This document shows, piece by piece, positions 36,687-44,076 of a DNA stretch of 56,240 bases. The stretch lies in NCBI RefSeq assembly GCF_019168305.1, contig NZ_JAHTBI010000095.1, positions 1 to 56,240 of the forward strand, given 5' to 3'. Source of the DNA: Pseudomonas aegrilactucae (lineage in GTDB: Bacteria; Pseudomonadota; Gammaproteobacteria; Pseudomonadales; Pseudomonadaceae). The translations under genes and the position numbers were made by a program. Within the stretch, counting starts at the first letter, position 1. Every line of letters begins with the position of its first letter. A model generated the notes under the pieces. It was not told the origin of the DNA, ran no database searches, and worked only from the letters and a program-made list of their open reading frames with translations.

Positions 36687-38141
36687 TTATGTCGGACGAT
36701 AAACGCGCACATTGGCATGCCCCTCACTCAGTAGATGGTGGGCATGCAGGCGACTCATCACACCCTTGTCGCAATACAGCAGGTACTGGCGCGTGGGGTC
36801 CAGCTCCTTGAAGCGACTGTTGAGGGCGTAGAACGGCAAGGGCTTGACCTCGATGCCGTCCAGTTCCAGAGGCTGGTCTTCCTGGGCGTCGGGGTGGCGA
36901 ATGTCGATCACCACCTGCCCGGCCAGCGCCTGGCTGACTTCTTCGATCTGGATATCCTGGCCCAGTTCATCGATCACGTTGTCGATCGACACCAGGCGGG
37001 CGCGCTCCAGGGCGCGCTCGAGCACGGCCATGTCGAACTGCTGCTCTTCATGGTCGACGCGGTGACGCTTGGCACAGGTGGTCGGGTTCACCGAGATCAC
37101 GCCGCAGTACTCGGGCATGTGCTTGGCGAACTCGGCGGTGCCGATTTCGTTGGCCTGGTCGATGATGTCCTGCTTGTGGCTGGCCAGCAGCGGGCGCAGC
37201 ACCAGCTTCTCGGTGGCCGCATCGATCACCGCGAGGTTGGGCAGGGTCTGGCTGGACACCTGGGAGATCGCCTCGCCGGTGACCAGCGCGTCGATCTGCA
37301 GGCGATCGGCAATGTTGGTCGCGGCCCGCAGCATCATGCGCTTGAGGGTCACACCCATATAACTGTTGTCGACCTTGCCGAGGATCTCGCCCACCACCTC
37401 TTCGAACGGCACGCTGACGAACAGCACGCGCTGGCTGCTGCCGTATTTCTTCCACAGGTAGTGCGCGACTTCCATCACGCCCAGCTCGTGGGCACGGCCG
37501 CCCAGGTTGAAGAAGCAGAAGTGGGTCATCAGGCCGCGGCGCATCATCTGGTAGGCCGCCACGGTGGAGTCGAAACCGCCGGACATCAGCACCAGGGTCT
37601 GCTCCAGCGCGCCCAGCGGGTAGCCGCCGATGCCCTTATGCTGGTTGTGGATCACGTACAGGCGCTTGTCGCGAATCTCGATGCGCACCTGCACTTCGGG
37701 GTTGCGCAGGTCGATGCCGGCGGCGCCGCATTGCTGGCGCAGCTGGCTGCCGACATAACGGTCGACGTCCATCGAGCTGAAATCATGGTGCCCGCCACGC
37801 TTGCAGCGCACGGCAAAATGCTTGCCTTCGAGCAGGTGGCCGAAATGCGTCTTGCACTTGGCGACGATGTCGTCGAAGTCGCCCAGCGGGTATTCATCGA
37901 CCTGCAGGAAATGCGCGATGCCCGGCATGCAGCTCAGGCGCTCGGTCATTTCGCGCAGCACTTTCTCGTCGTCCAGGCGGGTGACCACCTCCAGATTGTC
38001 CCAGACACCATCGACCGCGAGCGCAGGATCGAGGTCCTTGAGCACGGTGCGGATGTTGCGGCCCAGTTGACGGATGAAGCGCTTGCGAACCGGGCGGCTC
38101 TTGATGGTGATCTCTGGGAATACTTTGACGATTAGTTTCAT
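36687..38141 (-). CDS. thiI: tRNA 4-thiouridine synthase ThiI with rhodanese domain
   Basis: 484-residue enzyme for sulfur transfer to tRNA U8, and in some bacteria to ThiS. Domains: N-terminal ferredoxin-like and THUMP (about 1-165), PP-loop ATPase with SGGFDS at 187-192, and a C-terminal rhodanese domain with active Cys457 in LLYCDKGVMS. The partner Cys of the disulfide cycle lies in EYCGVISVNPTTC. This is the long, rhodanese-bearing form. It diverges from glnA. A perfect TATAAT (minus strand, 38185-38190) lies about 45 bases upstream. Confidence 0.96.
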   Translation of the reverse strand: MKLIVKVFPEITIKSRPVRKRFIRQLGRNIRTVLKDLDPALAVDGVWDNLEVVTRLDDEKVLREMTERLSCMPGIAHFLQVDEYPLGDFDDIVAKCKTHFGHLLEGKHFAVRCKRGGHHDFSSMDVDRYVGSQLRQQCGAAGIDLRNPEVQVRIEIRDKRLYVIHNQHKGIGGYPLGALEQTLVLMSGGFDSTVAAYQMMRRGLMTHFCFFNLGGRAHELGVMEVAHYLWKKYGSSQRVLFVSVPFEEVVGEILGKVDNSYMGVTLKRMMLRAATNIADRLQIDALVTGEAISQVSSQTLPNLAVIDAATEKLVLRPLLASHKQDIIDQANEIGTAEFAKHMPEYCGVISVNPTTCAKRHRVDHEEQQFDMAVLERALERARLVSIDNVIDELGQDIQIEEVSQALAGQVVIDIRHPDAQEDQPLELDGIEVKPLPFYALNSRFKELDPTRQYLLYCDKGVMSRLHAHHLLSEGHANVRVYRPT

Positions 38142-38184
38142 GAAAACAGCGCGCGCATGGCCAGCCGAAAAAGAAGGGGCGCGG

Positions 38185-38214
38185 ATTATAGCGGAAATCG
38201 CTCAAGGTTTGAGC
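38185..38214 (-). promoter_or_regulatory. thiI promoter -10 and adjoining palindrome
   Basis: On the minus strand a perfect TATAAT occupies 38185-38190. Just upstream, GCTCAA-GGT-TTGAGC (38200-38214) is a perfect inverted repeat within the -20 to -35 region, where a regulator could bind. No clear -35 hexamer at 17 bases was found. Confidence 0.55.
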
Positions 38215-38238
38215 AACTTTTGTACAGAAGGTTTTCAG

Positions 38239-38286
38239 TGCACCGTTTTGGTTCGCCGCGAACCAAAAACGCCTCCTAAGGGTGCA
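38239..38286 (+). promoter_or_regulatory. Two NtrC-like enhancer sites upstream of glnA
   Basis: Site 1 is TGCACC-N5-GGTTCG (38239-38255). Site 2 is a weaker CGCCTC-N5-GGTGCA (38270-38286). Centres are 31 bases apart, at about -138 and -107 from the predicted start, matching the classic E. coli glnA spacing. A perfect inverted repeat, TTTTGGTTCG-CCG-CGAACCAAAA (38246-38268), overlaps site 1. Confidence 0.65.
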
Positions 38287-38358
38287 TAAAAAACCCGCAA
38301 AACGCGCCTGCTGCCCCCAAACGCTTGAGAATGGGGCGAAAAACCCAACTCGGGGCAC

Positions 38359-38374
38359 TGGCATGCAATTTGCT
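38359..38374 (+). promoter_or_regulatory. Sigma-54 promoter of glnA
   Basis: TGGCATGCAATTTGCT has GG at 38360-38361 and GC at 38372-38373 with exactly 10 bases between, close to the TGGCAC-N5-TTGCW consensus. The start of transcription should be near 38385, about 87 bases before the ATG. The 38142-38471 gap thus holds the thiI promoter, the NtrC sites and this promoter. Confidence 0.88.
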
Positions 38375-38471
38375 CCCTTGTGAGGCAGGTTGCCTTGGCG
38401 GACTATTCGCGCCCGGCATCACCCACATTACAGGGCTGCACAGGCACGCTCTACCCCACCCGGAGGACACC

Positions 38472-39878
38472 ATGTCGAAGTCGGTTCAACTCATCAAAGA
38501 TCATGACGTTAAATGGATTGATCTGCGCTTCACTGACACCAAAGGCACCCAGCACCACGTCACCATGCCAGCCCGTGACGCGCTGGAAGACGACTTCTTC
38601 GAAGCCGGCAAGATGTTCGACGGTTCGTCCATCGCCGGCTGGAAAGGCATCGAAGCCTCCGACATGATCCTGATGCCGGACGACGCTACCGCCGTGCTCG
38701 ACCCGTTCACCGAAGAGCCGACCCTGATCCTGGTCTGCGACATCATCGAACCGTCGACCATGCAAGGCTACGATCGCGACCCGCGCGCCATCGCCAAGCA
38801 AGCCGAAGAGTTCCTGAAGTCGACCGGTATCGGTGACACCGTGTTCGCCGGCCCCGAGCCAGAATTCTTCATCTTCGACGAAGTGAAGTTCAAGTCCGAC
38901 ATCTCCGGTTCCATGTTCAAGATCTTCTCCGAACAGGGTTCGTGGATGTCCGACCAGGACGTGGAAGGCGGCAACAAGGGCCACCGTCCAGGCGTCAAGG
39001 GTGGCTACTTCCCGGTTCCGCCGTTCGACCACGACCACGAAATCCGTACTGCCATGTGCAACGCACTGGAAGAGATGGGCCAGACCGTAGAAGTTCACCA
39101 CCACGAAGTGGCGACCGCCGGTCAGAACGAAATCGGTGTGAAGTTCAACACCCTGGTGAAAAAAGCTGACGAAGTTCAGACCCTGAAATACGTCGTGCAC
39201 AACGTTGCCGACGCCTACGGCCGCACCGCTACCTTCATGCCCAAACCGCTGTACGGCGACAACGGCTCGGGCATGCACGTGCACATGTCGATCTGGAAAG
39301 ACGGCAAGAACACCTTCGCAGGTGAAGGCTATGCCGGCCTGTCCGACACCGCCCTGTACTTCATCGGCGGCATCATCAAGCACGGCAAGGCACTGAACGG
39401 TTTCACCAACCCTTCGACCAACTCCTACAAGCGTCTGGTACCAGGCTTCGAAGCCCCGGTCATGCTGGCCTACTCGGCACGCAACCGTTCCGCTTCGATC
39501 CGCATTCCTTACGTGTCGAGCCCTAAAGCTCGCCGTATCGAAGCGCGCTTCCCGGACCCGGCTGCCAACCCGTACCTGGCCTTCGCTGCCCTGCTGATGG
39601 CCGGCCTGGACGGCATCCAGAACAAGATCCACCCTGGCGATGCGGCCGACAAGAACCTGTACGACCTGCCGCCTGAAGAGGCCAAAGAGATCCCGCAGGT
39701 TTGTGGCAGCCTGAAAGAAGCCCTGGAAGAGCTGGACAAGGGCCGTGCGTTCCTGACCAAGGGCGGCGTGTTCTCCGACGACTTCATCGATGCCTACATC
39801 GCGCTCAAAAGCGAAGAAGAAATCAAGGTCCGCACCTTCGTACACCCACTGGAATACGAGCTGTACTACAGCTGCTAA
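38472..39878 (+). CDS. glnA: Glutamine synthetase type I
   Basis: Ammonia assimilation enzyme of 468 residues; glutamate plus ammonia plus ATP gives glutamine, as a cytoplasmic dodecamer. Family signatures are FDGSSIAGW, the ATP region KPLYGDNGSGMHVHMS and RNRSASIRIP. Tyr397 in KNLYDLPPEE is the adenylylation site, so this is the GlnE-regulated type I-beta enzyme. The ATG has GGAGG just upstream; longer frames upstream run through the promoter region. Transcription is predicted from sigma-54 with NtrC. Confidence 0.98.
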   Translation: MSKSVQLIKDHDVKWIDLRFTDTKGTQHHVTMPARDALEDDFFEAGKMFDGSSIAGWKGIEASDMILMPDDATAVLDPFTEEPTLILVCDIIEPSTMQGYDRDPRAIAKQAEEFLKSTGIGDTVFAGPEPEFFIFDEVKFKSDISGSMFKIFSEQGSWMSDQDVEGGNKGHRPGVKGGYFPVPPFDHDHEIRTAMCNALEEMGQTVEVHHHEVATAGQNEIGVKFNTLVKKADEVQTLKYVVHNVADAYGRTATFMPKPLYGDNGSGMHVHMSIWKDGKNTFAGEGYAGLSDTALYFIGGIIKHGKALNGFTNPSTNSYKRLVPGFEAPVMLAYSARNRSASIRIPYVSSPKARRIEARFPDPAANPYLAFAALLMAGLDGIQNKIHPGDAADKNLYDLPPEEAKEIPQVCGSLKEALEELDKGRAFLTKGGVFSDDFIDAYIALKSEEEIKVRTFVHPLEYELYYSC

Positions 39879-39912
39879 GCCAGTGACGCTCGCTCACGCG
39901 GCGTAACGAGAG

Positions 39913-39941
39913 AGGCCTCCCACGCGGGAGGCCTTTTTTTT
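39913..39941 (+). terminator. Rho-independent terminator of glnA
   Basis: AGGCCTCCC/GGGAGGCCT form a 9-bp stem with an ACGC loop, then a run of eight T. It separates glnA from glnL-glnG. Confidence 0.95.
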
Positions 39942-39973
39942 GCCTCGGGTTCGAGGGTGCCCGTGCGGGCCTC

Positions 39974-40055
39974 TTCGCTGGCAAGCCAGCTCCCACAGGG
40001 TTATCCGTGTTCTGCACAGATGCACTGTACCTGTGGGAGCTGGCTTGCCAGCGAA
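39974..40055. repeat. REP doublet (REPIN-like) 8
   Basis: Inverted REP copies around a 34-base spacer (39998-40031), between the glnA terminator and glnL. Its spacer is the inverted relative of that in doublet 9 (about 29 of 34 identical). Confidence 0.9.
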
Positions 40056-40072
40056 AGCATCAGCACAGATCG

Positions 40073-40089
40073 TGCTCTACAATGGTGCG
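40073..40089 (+). promoter_or_regulatory. NtrC-like site upstream of glnL
   Basis: TGCTCTACAATGGTGCG closely fits TGCACY-ANNAT-GGTGCA, including the ATGGTGC core. It lies about 160 bases before the predicted sigma-54 start of glnL. Confidence 0.6.
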
Positions 40090-40214
40090 CACGGTAGCGC
40101 TACCCATGCCCCCACAGCCCATTTTGGTTCAAAAATCAGCTCCAACTTCTCAACTCAGTCATTTTTTGCGCAGCCATGGCCCTATTTCAGGGAATCCCGC
40201 TTCTTTTCGGAGCC

Positions 40215-40231
40215 TTGGTTTGGTTTTTGCA
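40215..40231 (+). promoter_or_regulatory. Candidate sigma-54 promoter of glnL-glnG
   Basis: TTGGTTTGGTTTTTGCA has GG at 40217-40218 and GC at 40229-40230, 10 bases apart. The -12 half (TTTGCA) is excellent and the -24 half is partial. It is about 87 bases before the glnL ATG. The rest of the 39879-40317 gap is the glnA terminator, REP doublet 8 and the NtrC-like site. Confidence 0.5.
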
Positions 40232-40317
40232 TTTTCTTGGTATCAGCGGATTACCAGCGCGCGCGACCCTGGCCCCGGCCATGGCTGCACTGTGCCAAAC
40301 GAGGTCAACGACGCCCC

Positions 40318-41403
40318 ATGACCATCAGCGATGCACTGCACCGACTGCTACTCGACAACCTGACCACTGCCACCATTCTGCTCAACGCCGAGCTGCGCCT
40401 GGAGTACATGAACCCGGCAGCGGAAATGCTCCTGGCCATCAGCGGCCAGCGCAGCCACGGCCAGTTCATCAGTGAACTGTTCACCGAATCGGCCGAAGCG
40501 CTCAATTCACTGCGCCAGGCGGTCGAGCACGCGCACCCGTTCACCAAGCGCGAGGCCATGCTCACCGCGCTCACCGGGCAGACCCTGACCGTCGACTACG
40601 CCGTGACCCCGATCCTGAGCAAGGGCCACACCCTGCTGCTGCTCGAAGTGCACCCGCGCGACCGGCTGCTGCGCATCACCAAGGAAGAGGCACAGCTGTC
40701 CAAGCAGGAAACCACCAAGATGCTGGTGCGCGGCATGGCCCACGAAATCAAGAATCCGCTGGGCGGCATCCGCGGCGCGGCGCAACTGCTGGCCCGCGAG
40801 CTGCCCGACAACGGCCTCAAGGACTACACCAACGTCATCATCGAGGAAGCCGACCGCCTGCGTAACCTGGTCGACCGCATGCTCGGCTCGAACAAGCTGC
40901 CGTCACTGGCCATGACCAACATCCACGAGGTGCTCGAACGCGTGTGCAGCCTGGTCGAGGCCGAGAGCCAGGGCGGTATCACCCTGGTGCGCGATTACGA
41001 CCCGAGCCTGCCCGACGTGCTGATCGACCGCGAGCAGATGATCCAGGCGGTGCTCAACATCGTGCGCAACGCCATGCAGGCCATCAGCGGCCAGAACGAA
41101 TTGCGCCTGGGTCGCATCACCTTGCGCAGTCGTGCGATGCGCCAGTTCACCATCGGCCACACCCGCCATCGCCTGGTGGCGCGCATCGAGCTGATCGACA
41201 ACGGCCCGGGCATCCCGGCAGAACTGCAGGACACCCTCTTCTATCCCATGGTCAGCGGTCGCCCGGACGGTACCGGGCTGGGCCTGGCCATTACCCAGAA
41301 CATCATCAGCCAGCACCAGGGCCTGATCGAATGTGACAGCCACCCTGGCCACACCACCTTCTCGATCTTCCTGCCGCTGGAACAAGGAGCCACTTCTTCA
41401 TGA
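40318..41403 (+). CDS. glnL: Nitrogen sensor histidine kinase NtrB (GlnL)
   Basis: Cytoplasmic kinase/phosphatase of 361 residues that sets NtrC phosphorylation under PII control. A PAS domain occupies about 1-120, the H-box is MAHEIKNPLGG with His142, and the ATPase domain carries the N-box (NIVRNAMQAI), the DNGPGIP G1 box and GTGLGLAI. The ATG at 40318 gives the family N-terminus; earlier in-frame starts run through the REP doublet and are rejected. It overlaps glnG by 4 bases (ATGA). Confidence 0.96.
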   Translation: MTISDALHRLLLDNLTTATILLNAELRLEYMNPAAEMLLAISGQRSHGQFISELFTESAEALNSLRQAVEHAHPFTKREAMLTALTGQTLTVDYAVTPILSKGHTLLLLEVHPRDRLLRITKEEAQLSKQETTKMLVRGMAHEIKNPLGGIRGAAQLLARELPDNGLKDYTNVIIEEADRLRNLVDRMLGSNKLPSLAMTNIHEVLERVCSLVEAESQGGITLVRDYDPSLPDVLIDREQMIQAVLNIVRNAMQAISGQNELRLGRITLRSRAMRQFTIGHTRHRLVARIELIDNGPGIPAELQDTLFYPMVSGRPDGTGLGLAITQNIISQHQGLIECDSHPGHTTFSIFLPLEQGATSS

Positions 41404-42836
41404 GCCGTAGCGAAACTGTCTGGATCGTCGATGACGACCGCTCCATCCGTTGGGTCCTGGAAAAAGCCCTGCAACAGGAAGGCATGACCACCCAGAGCTT
41501 CGACAGTGCCGATGGCGTCATGAGCCGCCTGGCCCGCCAGCAGCCGGACGTGATCATTTCCGACATCCGCATGCCCGGAGCCAGCGGCCTGGACCTGCTG
41601 GCGCAGATCCGCGAGCAGCACCCGCGCCTGCCGGTGATCATCATGACCGCGCATTCGGACCTGGACAGCGCCGTGGCCTCGTACCAGGGCGGTGCGTTCG
41701 AATACCTGCCCAAGCCATTCGATGTCGACGAAGCGGTGTCACTGGTCAAGCGCGCCAACCAGCACGCCCAGGAACAGCAGGGCATGGCCGAGCCCCAGGC
41801 GCTGCCCCGCACCCCCGAGATCATCGGCGAAGCGCCGGCCATGCAGGAGGTGTTTCGCGCCATCGGCCGCCTGAGCCACTCCAACATCACGGTGCTGATC
41901 AATGGCGAGTCAGGTACCGGCAAAGAGCTGGTGGCCCACGCCCTGCACCGCCACAGCCCGCGTGCGGCGTCGCCGTTCATCGCCCTGAACATGGCGGCGA
42001 TCCCCAAGGACCTGATGGAGTCCGAGCTGTTCGGCCACGAAAAGGGCGCGTTCACCGGTGCCGCCAACCTGCGCCGCGGGCGTTTCGAGCAGGCTGACGG
42101 CGGTACGCTGTTCCTCGACGAGATCGGCGACATGCCGGCCGACACCCAGACCCGTTTGCTGCGGGTGCTGGCGGATGGGGAGTTCTACCGCGTGGGCGGG
42201 CATGTGCCGGTGAAAGTGGACGTGCGCATCATCGCCGCGACCCACCAGAACCTGGAAACCCTGGTGCAGGCCGGCAAGTTCCGTGAAGACCTGTTCCACC
42301 GCCTGAACGTGATCCGCATCCACATCCCGCGCCTGGCCGACCGTCGCGAAGACATCCCGACCCTGGCGCGGCACTTCCTGGGGCGTGCCGCGCAGGAGCT
42401 GTCGGTGGAGCCCAAGCTGCTCAAGCCGGAAACCGAGGAGTTCATCCGCAACCTGCCGTGGCCGGGCAACGTGCGCCAGCTGGAGAACACCTGCCGCTGG
42501 ATCACGGTGATGGCGTCGGGGCGCGAGGTGCATATTGGCGACCTGCCGCCCGAGCTGCTCAACCTGCCGCAGGACGCAGCCCCGGTCACCAACTGGGAGC
42601 AGGCGCTGCGCCAGTGGGCCGACCAGGCACTGACCCGTGGCCAGTCGAACCTGCTGGACAGCGCGGTGCCGAGTTTCGAGCGGATCATGATCGAGACAGC
42701 GCTCAAGCACACGGCCGGGCGCCGGCGCGATGCGGCGGTGCTGCTGGGTTGGGGACGCAATACCCTGACGCGCAAGATCAAGGAACTGGGCATGAAGGTC
42801 GACGGCGGGGACGACGACGGCGACGACGAGGCCTGA
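41400..42836 (+). CDS. glnG: Nitrogen response regulator NtrC (GlnG)
   Basis: Sigma-54 activator of 478 residues. The receiver domain has acidic pocket DDD at 11-13 and phospho-acceptor Asp55. The AAA+ domain has Walker A GESGTGKE, the sigma-54 contact loop GAFTGA, Walker B GGTLFLDEIGD and the arginine-finger region. The C-terminal Fis-type HTH is TAGRRRDAAVLLGWGRNTLTRKIKELG. The last residues are acidic (GDDDGDDEA). Coupled to glnL by ATGA. Likely targets in this window are glnA, glnL itself and the promoter at 43058. Confidence 0.97.
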   Translation: MSRSETVWIVDDDRSIRWVLEKALQQEGMTTQSFDSADGVMSRLARQQPDVIISDIRMPGASGLDLLAQIREQHPRLPVIIMTAHSDLDSAVASYQGGAFEYLPKPFDVDEAVSLVKRANQHAQEQQGMAEPQALPRTPEIIGEAPAMQEVFRAIGRLSHSNITVLINGESGTGKELVAHALHRHSPRAASPFIALNMAAIPKDLMESELFGHEKGAFTGAANLRRGRFEQADGGTLFLDEIGDMPADTQTRLLRVLADGEFYRVGGHVPVKVDVRIIAATHQNLETLVQAGKFREDLFHRLNVIRIHIPRLADRREDIPTLARHFLGRAAQELSVEPKLLKPETEEFIRNLPWPGNVRQLENTCRWITVMASGREVHIGDLPPELLNLPQDAAPVTNWEQALRQWADQALTRGQSNLLDSAVPSFERIMIETALKHTAGRRRDAAVLLGWGRNTLTRKIKELGMKVDGGDDDGDDEA

Positions 42837-42849
42837 CCTTTCGGGCCTC

Positions 42850-42931
42850 TTCGCTGGCAAGCCAGCTCCCACAGGTACAGTGCCTCTCTGCAGAACACTG
42901 GCAACCCTGTGGGAGCTGGCTTGCCAGCGAA
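42850..42931. repeat. REP doublet (REPIN-like) 9
   Basis: Inverted REP copies around a 34-base spacer (42874-42907), right after glnG. The spacer is an inverted relative of doublet 8, so glnL-glnG is bracketed by a homologous inverted pair. Confidence 0.9.
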
Positions 42932-42967
42932 AGGGTCAGCACAAACACCACGCGCATGCCCCATTCC

Positions 42968-43004
42968 TGCACCACGCCCGCCCCCACTGCACCGCCTGAA
43001 GGCA
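42968..43004 (+). promoter_or_regulatory. NtrC-like half-sites upstream of the RNA promoter
   Basis: Two TGCACC half-sites, at 42968-42973 and 42988-42993, are 20 bases apart. The second has a partial partner half (AAGGCA, 42999-43004). They lie about 85-110 bases before the predicted start at 43084, a normal enhancer position. Confidence 0.5.
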
Positions 43005-43057
43005 AAACTGCCCCGCCAAACCCTGCAAAACCCCGGGTTTCACTGGCCAAACAAACT

Positions 43058-43073
43058 TGGCACACCCCCTGCA
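43058..43073 (+). promoter_or_regulatory. Strong sigma-54 promoter downstream of glnG
   Basis: TGGCACACCCCCTGCA, preceded by T, has the full YTGGCAC -24 element and TGCA -12 element, with GG (43059-43060) and GC (43071-43072) exactly 10 apart. It points rightward, toward the 3' end of a minus-strand gene, so no protein gene is its obvious target. Confidence 0.8.
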
Positions 43074-43083
43074 TATACATAGA

Positions 43084-43138
43084 TACCACCCAGTTTTGGG
43101 GACCTTGGTACAGGCAGGCCGGGGAATCCCCTCTTTTA
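43084..43138 (+). ncRNA. Candidate NrsZ-like nitrogen-regulated small RNA
   Basis: A short transcript is predicted from the sigma-54 promoter at 43058. It contains CCCA/TGGG (from 43089) and GGGG-AAT-CCCC followed by TCTTTTATT (43121-43140), a weak terminator. P. aeruginosa NrsZ, as I recall, is an NtrBC/RpoN-dependent RNA between ntrC and the next hypothetical gene, which is this same position. The predicted RNA is shorter than NrsZ and may read on, antisense into the minus-strand gene at 43136. Sequence homology could not be tested. Confidence 0.42.
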
Positions 43139-43573
43139 TTCGTGCAGCCTCACCTGCACCCTCCAGCGCCCGTCCGCTGGCTCGCCGGCCCAGTCGCCGT
43201 GCAGCGCACGGGCCGCCACCAGGCTCAACAGCAGCCCCTGGTCACTCTTCTGCAAACGCCACGCCACGGGCTTGCCGGCCAGCTCCAGCTGACCCTTCTG
43301 GCTGCGCCCACTGGCCTCGAACACCAGTACCAGCGTGCCCTCCACTTCCTCGCCATGCAGCTGCGGCTCTTCGTTGAACCACAGGTTCAAGCCATCGGCC
43401 ACCACCTCGACCCGCTCCAGCACCCGTGGCTCGGGCGCAGTCAGGCGCCCGATCATCAGGCCCACCAACATCCCGAACAGTGCCAGCGAAAACAGTACGC
43501 GCGGCCACAGGTGTGAACGCGGGTCCGGTTCGCAGGTAGAATGCTCGTCATCTTTATGCTCGGAGCCGTGCAT
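43136..43573 (-). CDS. Hypothetical single-pass membrane protein
   Basis: 145-residue protein of no family that I recognise. A hydrophilic, charged N-terminus is followed by one membrane helix at about 26-43 (VLFSLALFGMLVGLMIGRL) and a ~95-residue beta-rich domain, probably periplasmic. The ATG shares two bases with the divergent trmL ATG; its ribosome site (AGGA, 11 bases away) is weak. A protein of this kind lies between ntrC and trmL in other Pseudomonas as I recall. The predicted RNA at 43084 converges on its 3' end. Confidence 0.72.
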   Translation of the reverse strand: MHGSEHKDDEHSTCEPDPRSHLWPRVLFSLALFGMLVGLMIGRLTAPEPRVLERVEVVADGLNLWFNEEPQLHGEEVEGTLVLVFEASGRSQKGQLELAGKPVAWRLQKSDQGLLLSLVAARALHGDWAGEPADGRWRVQVRLHE

Positions 43574-44027
43574 GTTTCACGTCATCCTTTTTCAACCGGA
43601 AATTCCACCGAATACCGGCAACATTATACGGCTGTGCGCCAACAGCGGCTGCCACCTGCACCTGATCGACCCGATCGGCTTCGAACTGGACGACAAGCGC
43701 CTGCGCCGTGCTGGCCTGGATTACCACGAGTACGCCACGCTCAAGCGCCACGCCGACCTGGCCAGCTGCCTTGAAAGCCTGGGCAACCCGCGCCTGTTCG
43801 CCTTTACCACCAAGGGCTCGCGGCCCTTTCATGACGCCGCCTTCGAACCCGGCGATGCCTTCCTGTTCGGCCCCGAAAGCCGCGGCCTGCCCGCCGAGGT
43901 ACTGGACGCGCTGGGCAGCGACCAGCGCCTGCGCCTGCCCATGCGCGAAGGCTGCCGCAGCCTGAACCTGTCCAACACCGTGGCCGTGGCGGTGTACGAA
44001 GCCTGGCGCCAGCAGGGTTTTGCCTGA
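43572..44027 (+). CDS. trmL: tRNA (cytidine/uridine-2'-O-)-methyltransferase TrmL
   Basis: SPOUT (trefoil-knot) methyltransferase of 151 residues that 2'-O-methylates position 34 of tRNA-Leu isoacceptors. Motifs are PEIPPNTGNIIRLCAN near the start, FGPESRGLP, and the C-terminal knot region SLNLSNTVAVAVYEA. The ATG at 43572 has GGAG 6 bases upstream; longer in-frame sequence lies inside the divergent gene. A bidirectional terminator follows. Confidence 0.95.
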   Translation: MFHVILFQPEIPPNTGNIIRLCANSGCHLHLIDPIGFELDDKRLRRAGLDYHEYATLKRHADLASCLESLGNPRLFAFTTKGSRPFHDAAFEPGDAFLFGPESRGLPAEVLDALGSDQRLRLPMREGCRSLNLSNTVAVAVYEAWRQQGFA

Positions 44028-44033
44028 GCCATG

Positions 44034-44058
44034 AAAAAAGCGCCCCGGGGGGCGCTTT
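44034..44058. terminator. Bidirectional terminator between trmL and secB
   Basis: AAAGCGCCCC/GGGGCGCTTT form a 10-bp stem with a very short loop. The A6 on the left serves as T tract for the secB operon on the minus strand. Confidence 0.9.
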
Positions 44059-44076
44059 CAACGGGCTGCAATCAGC

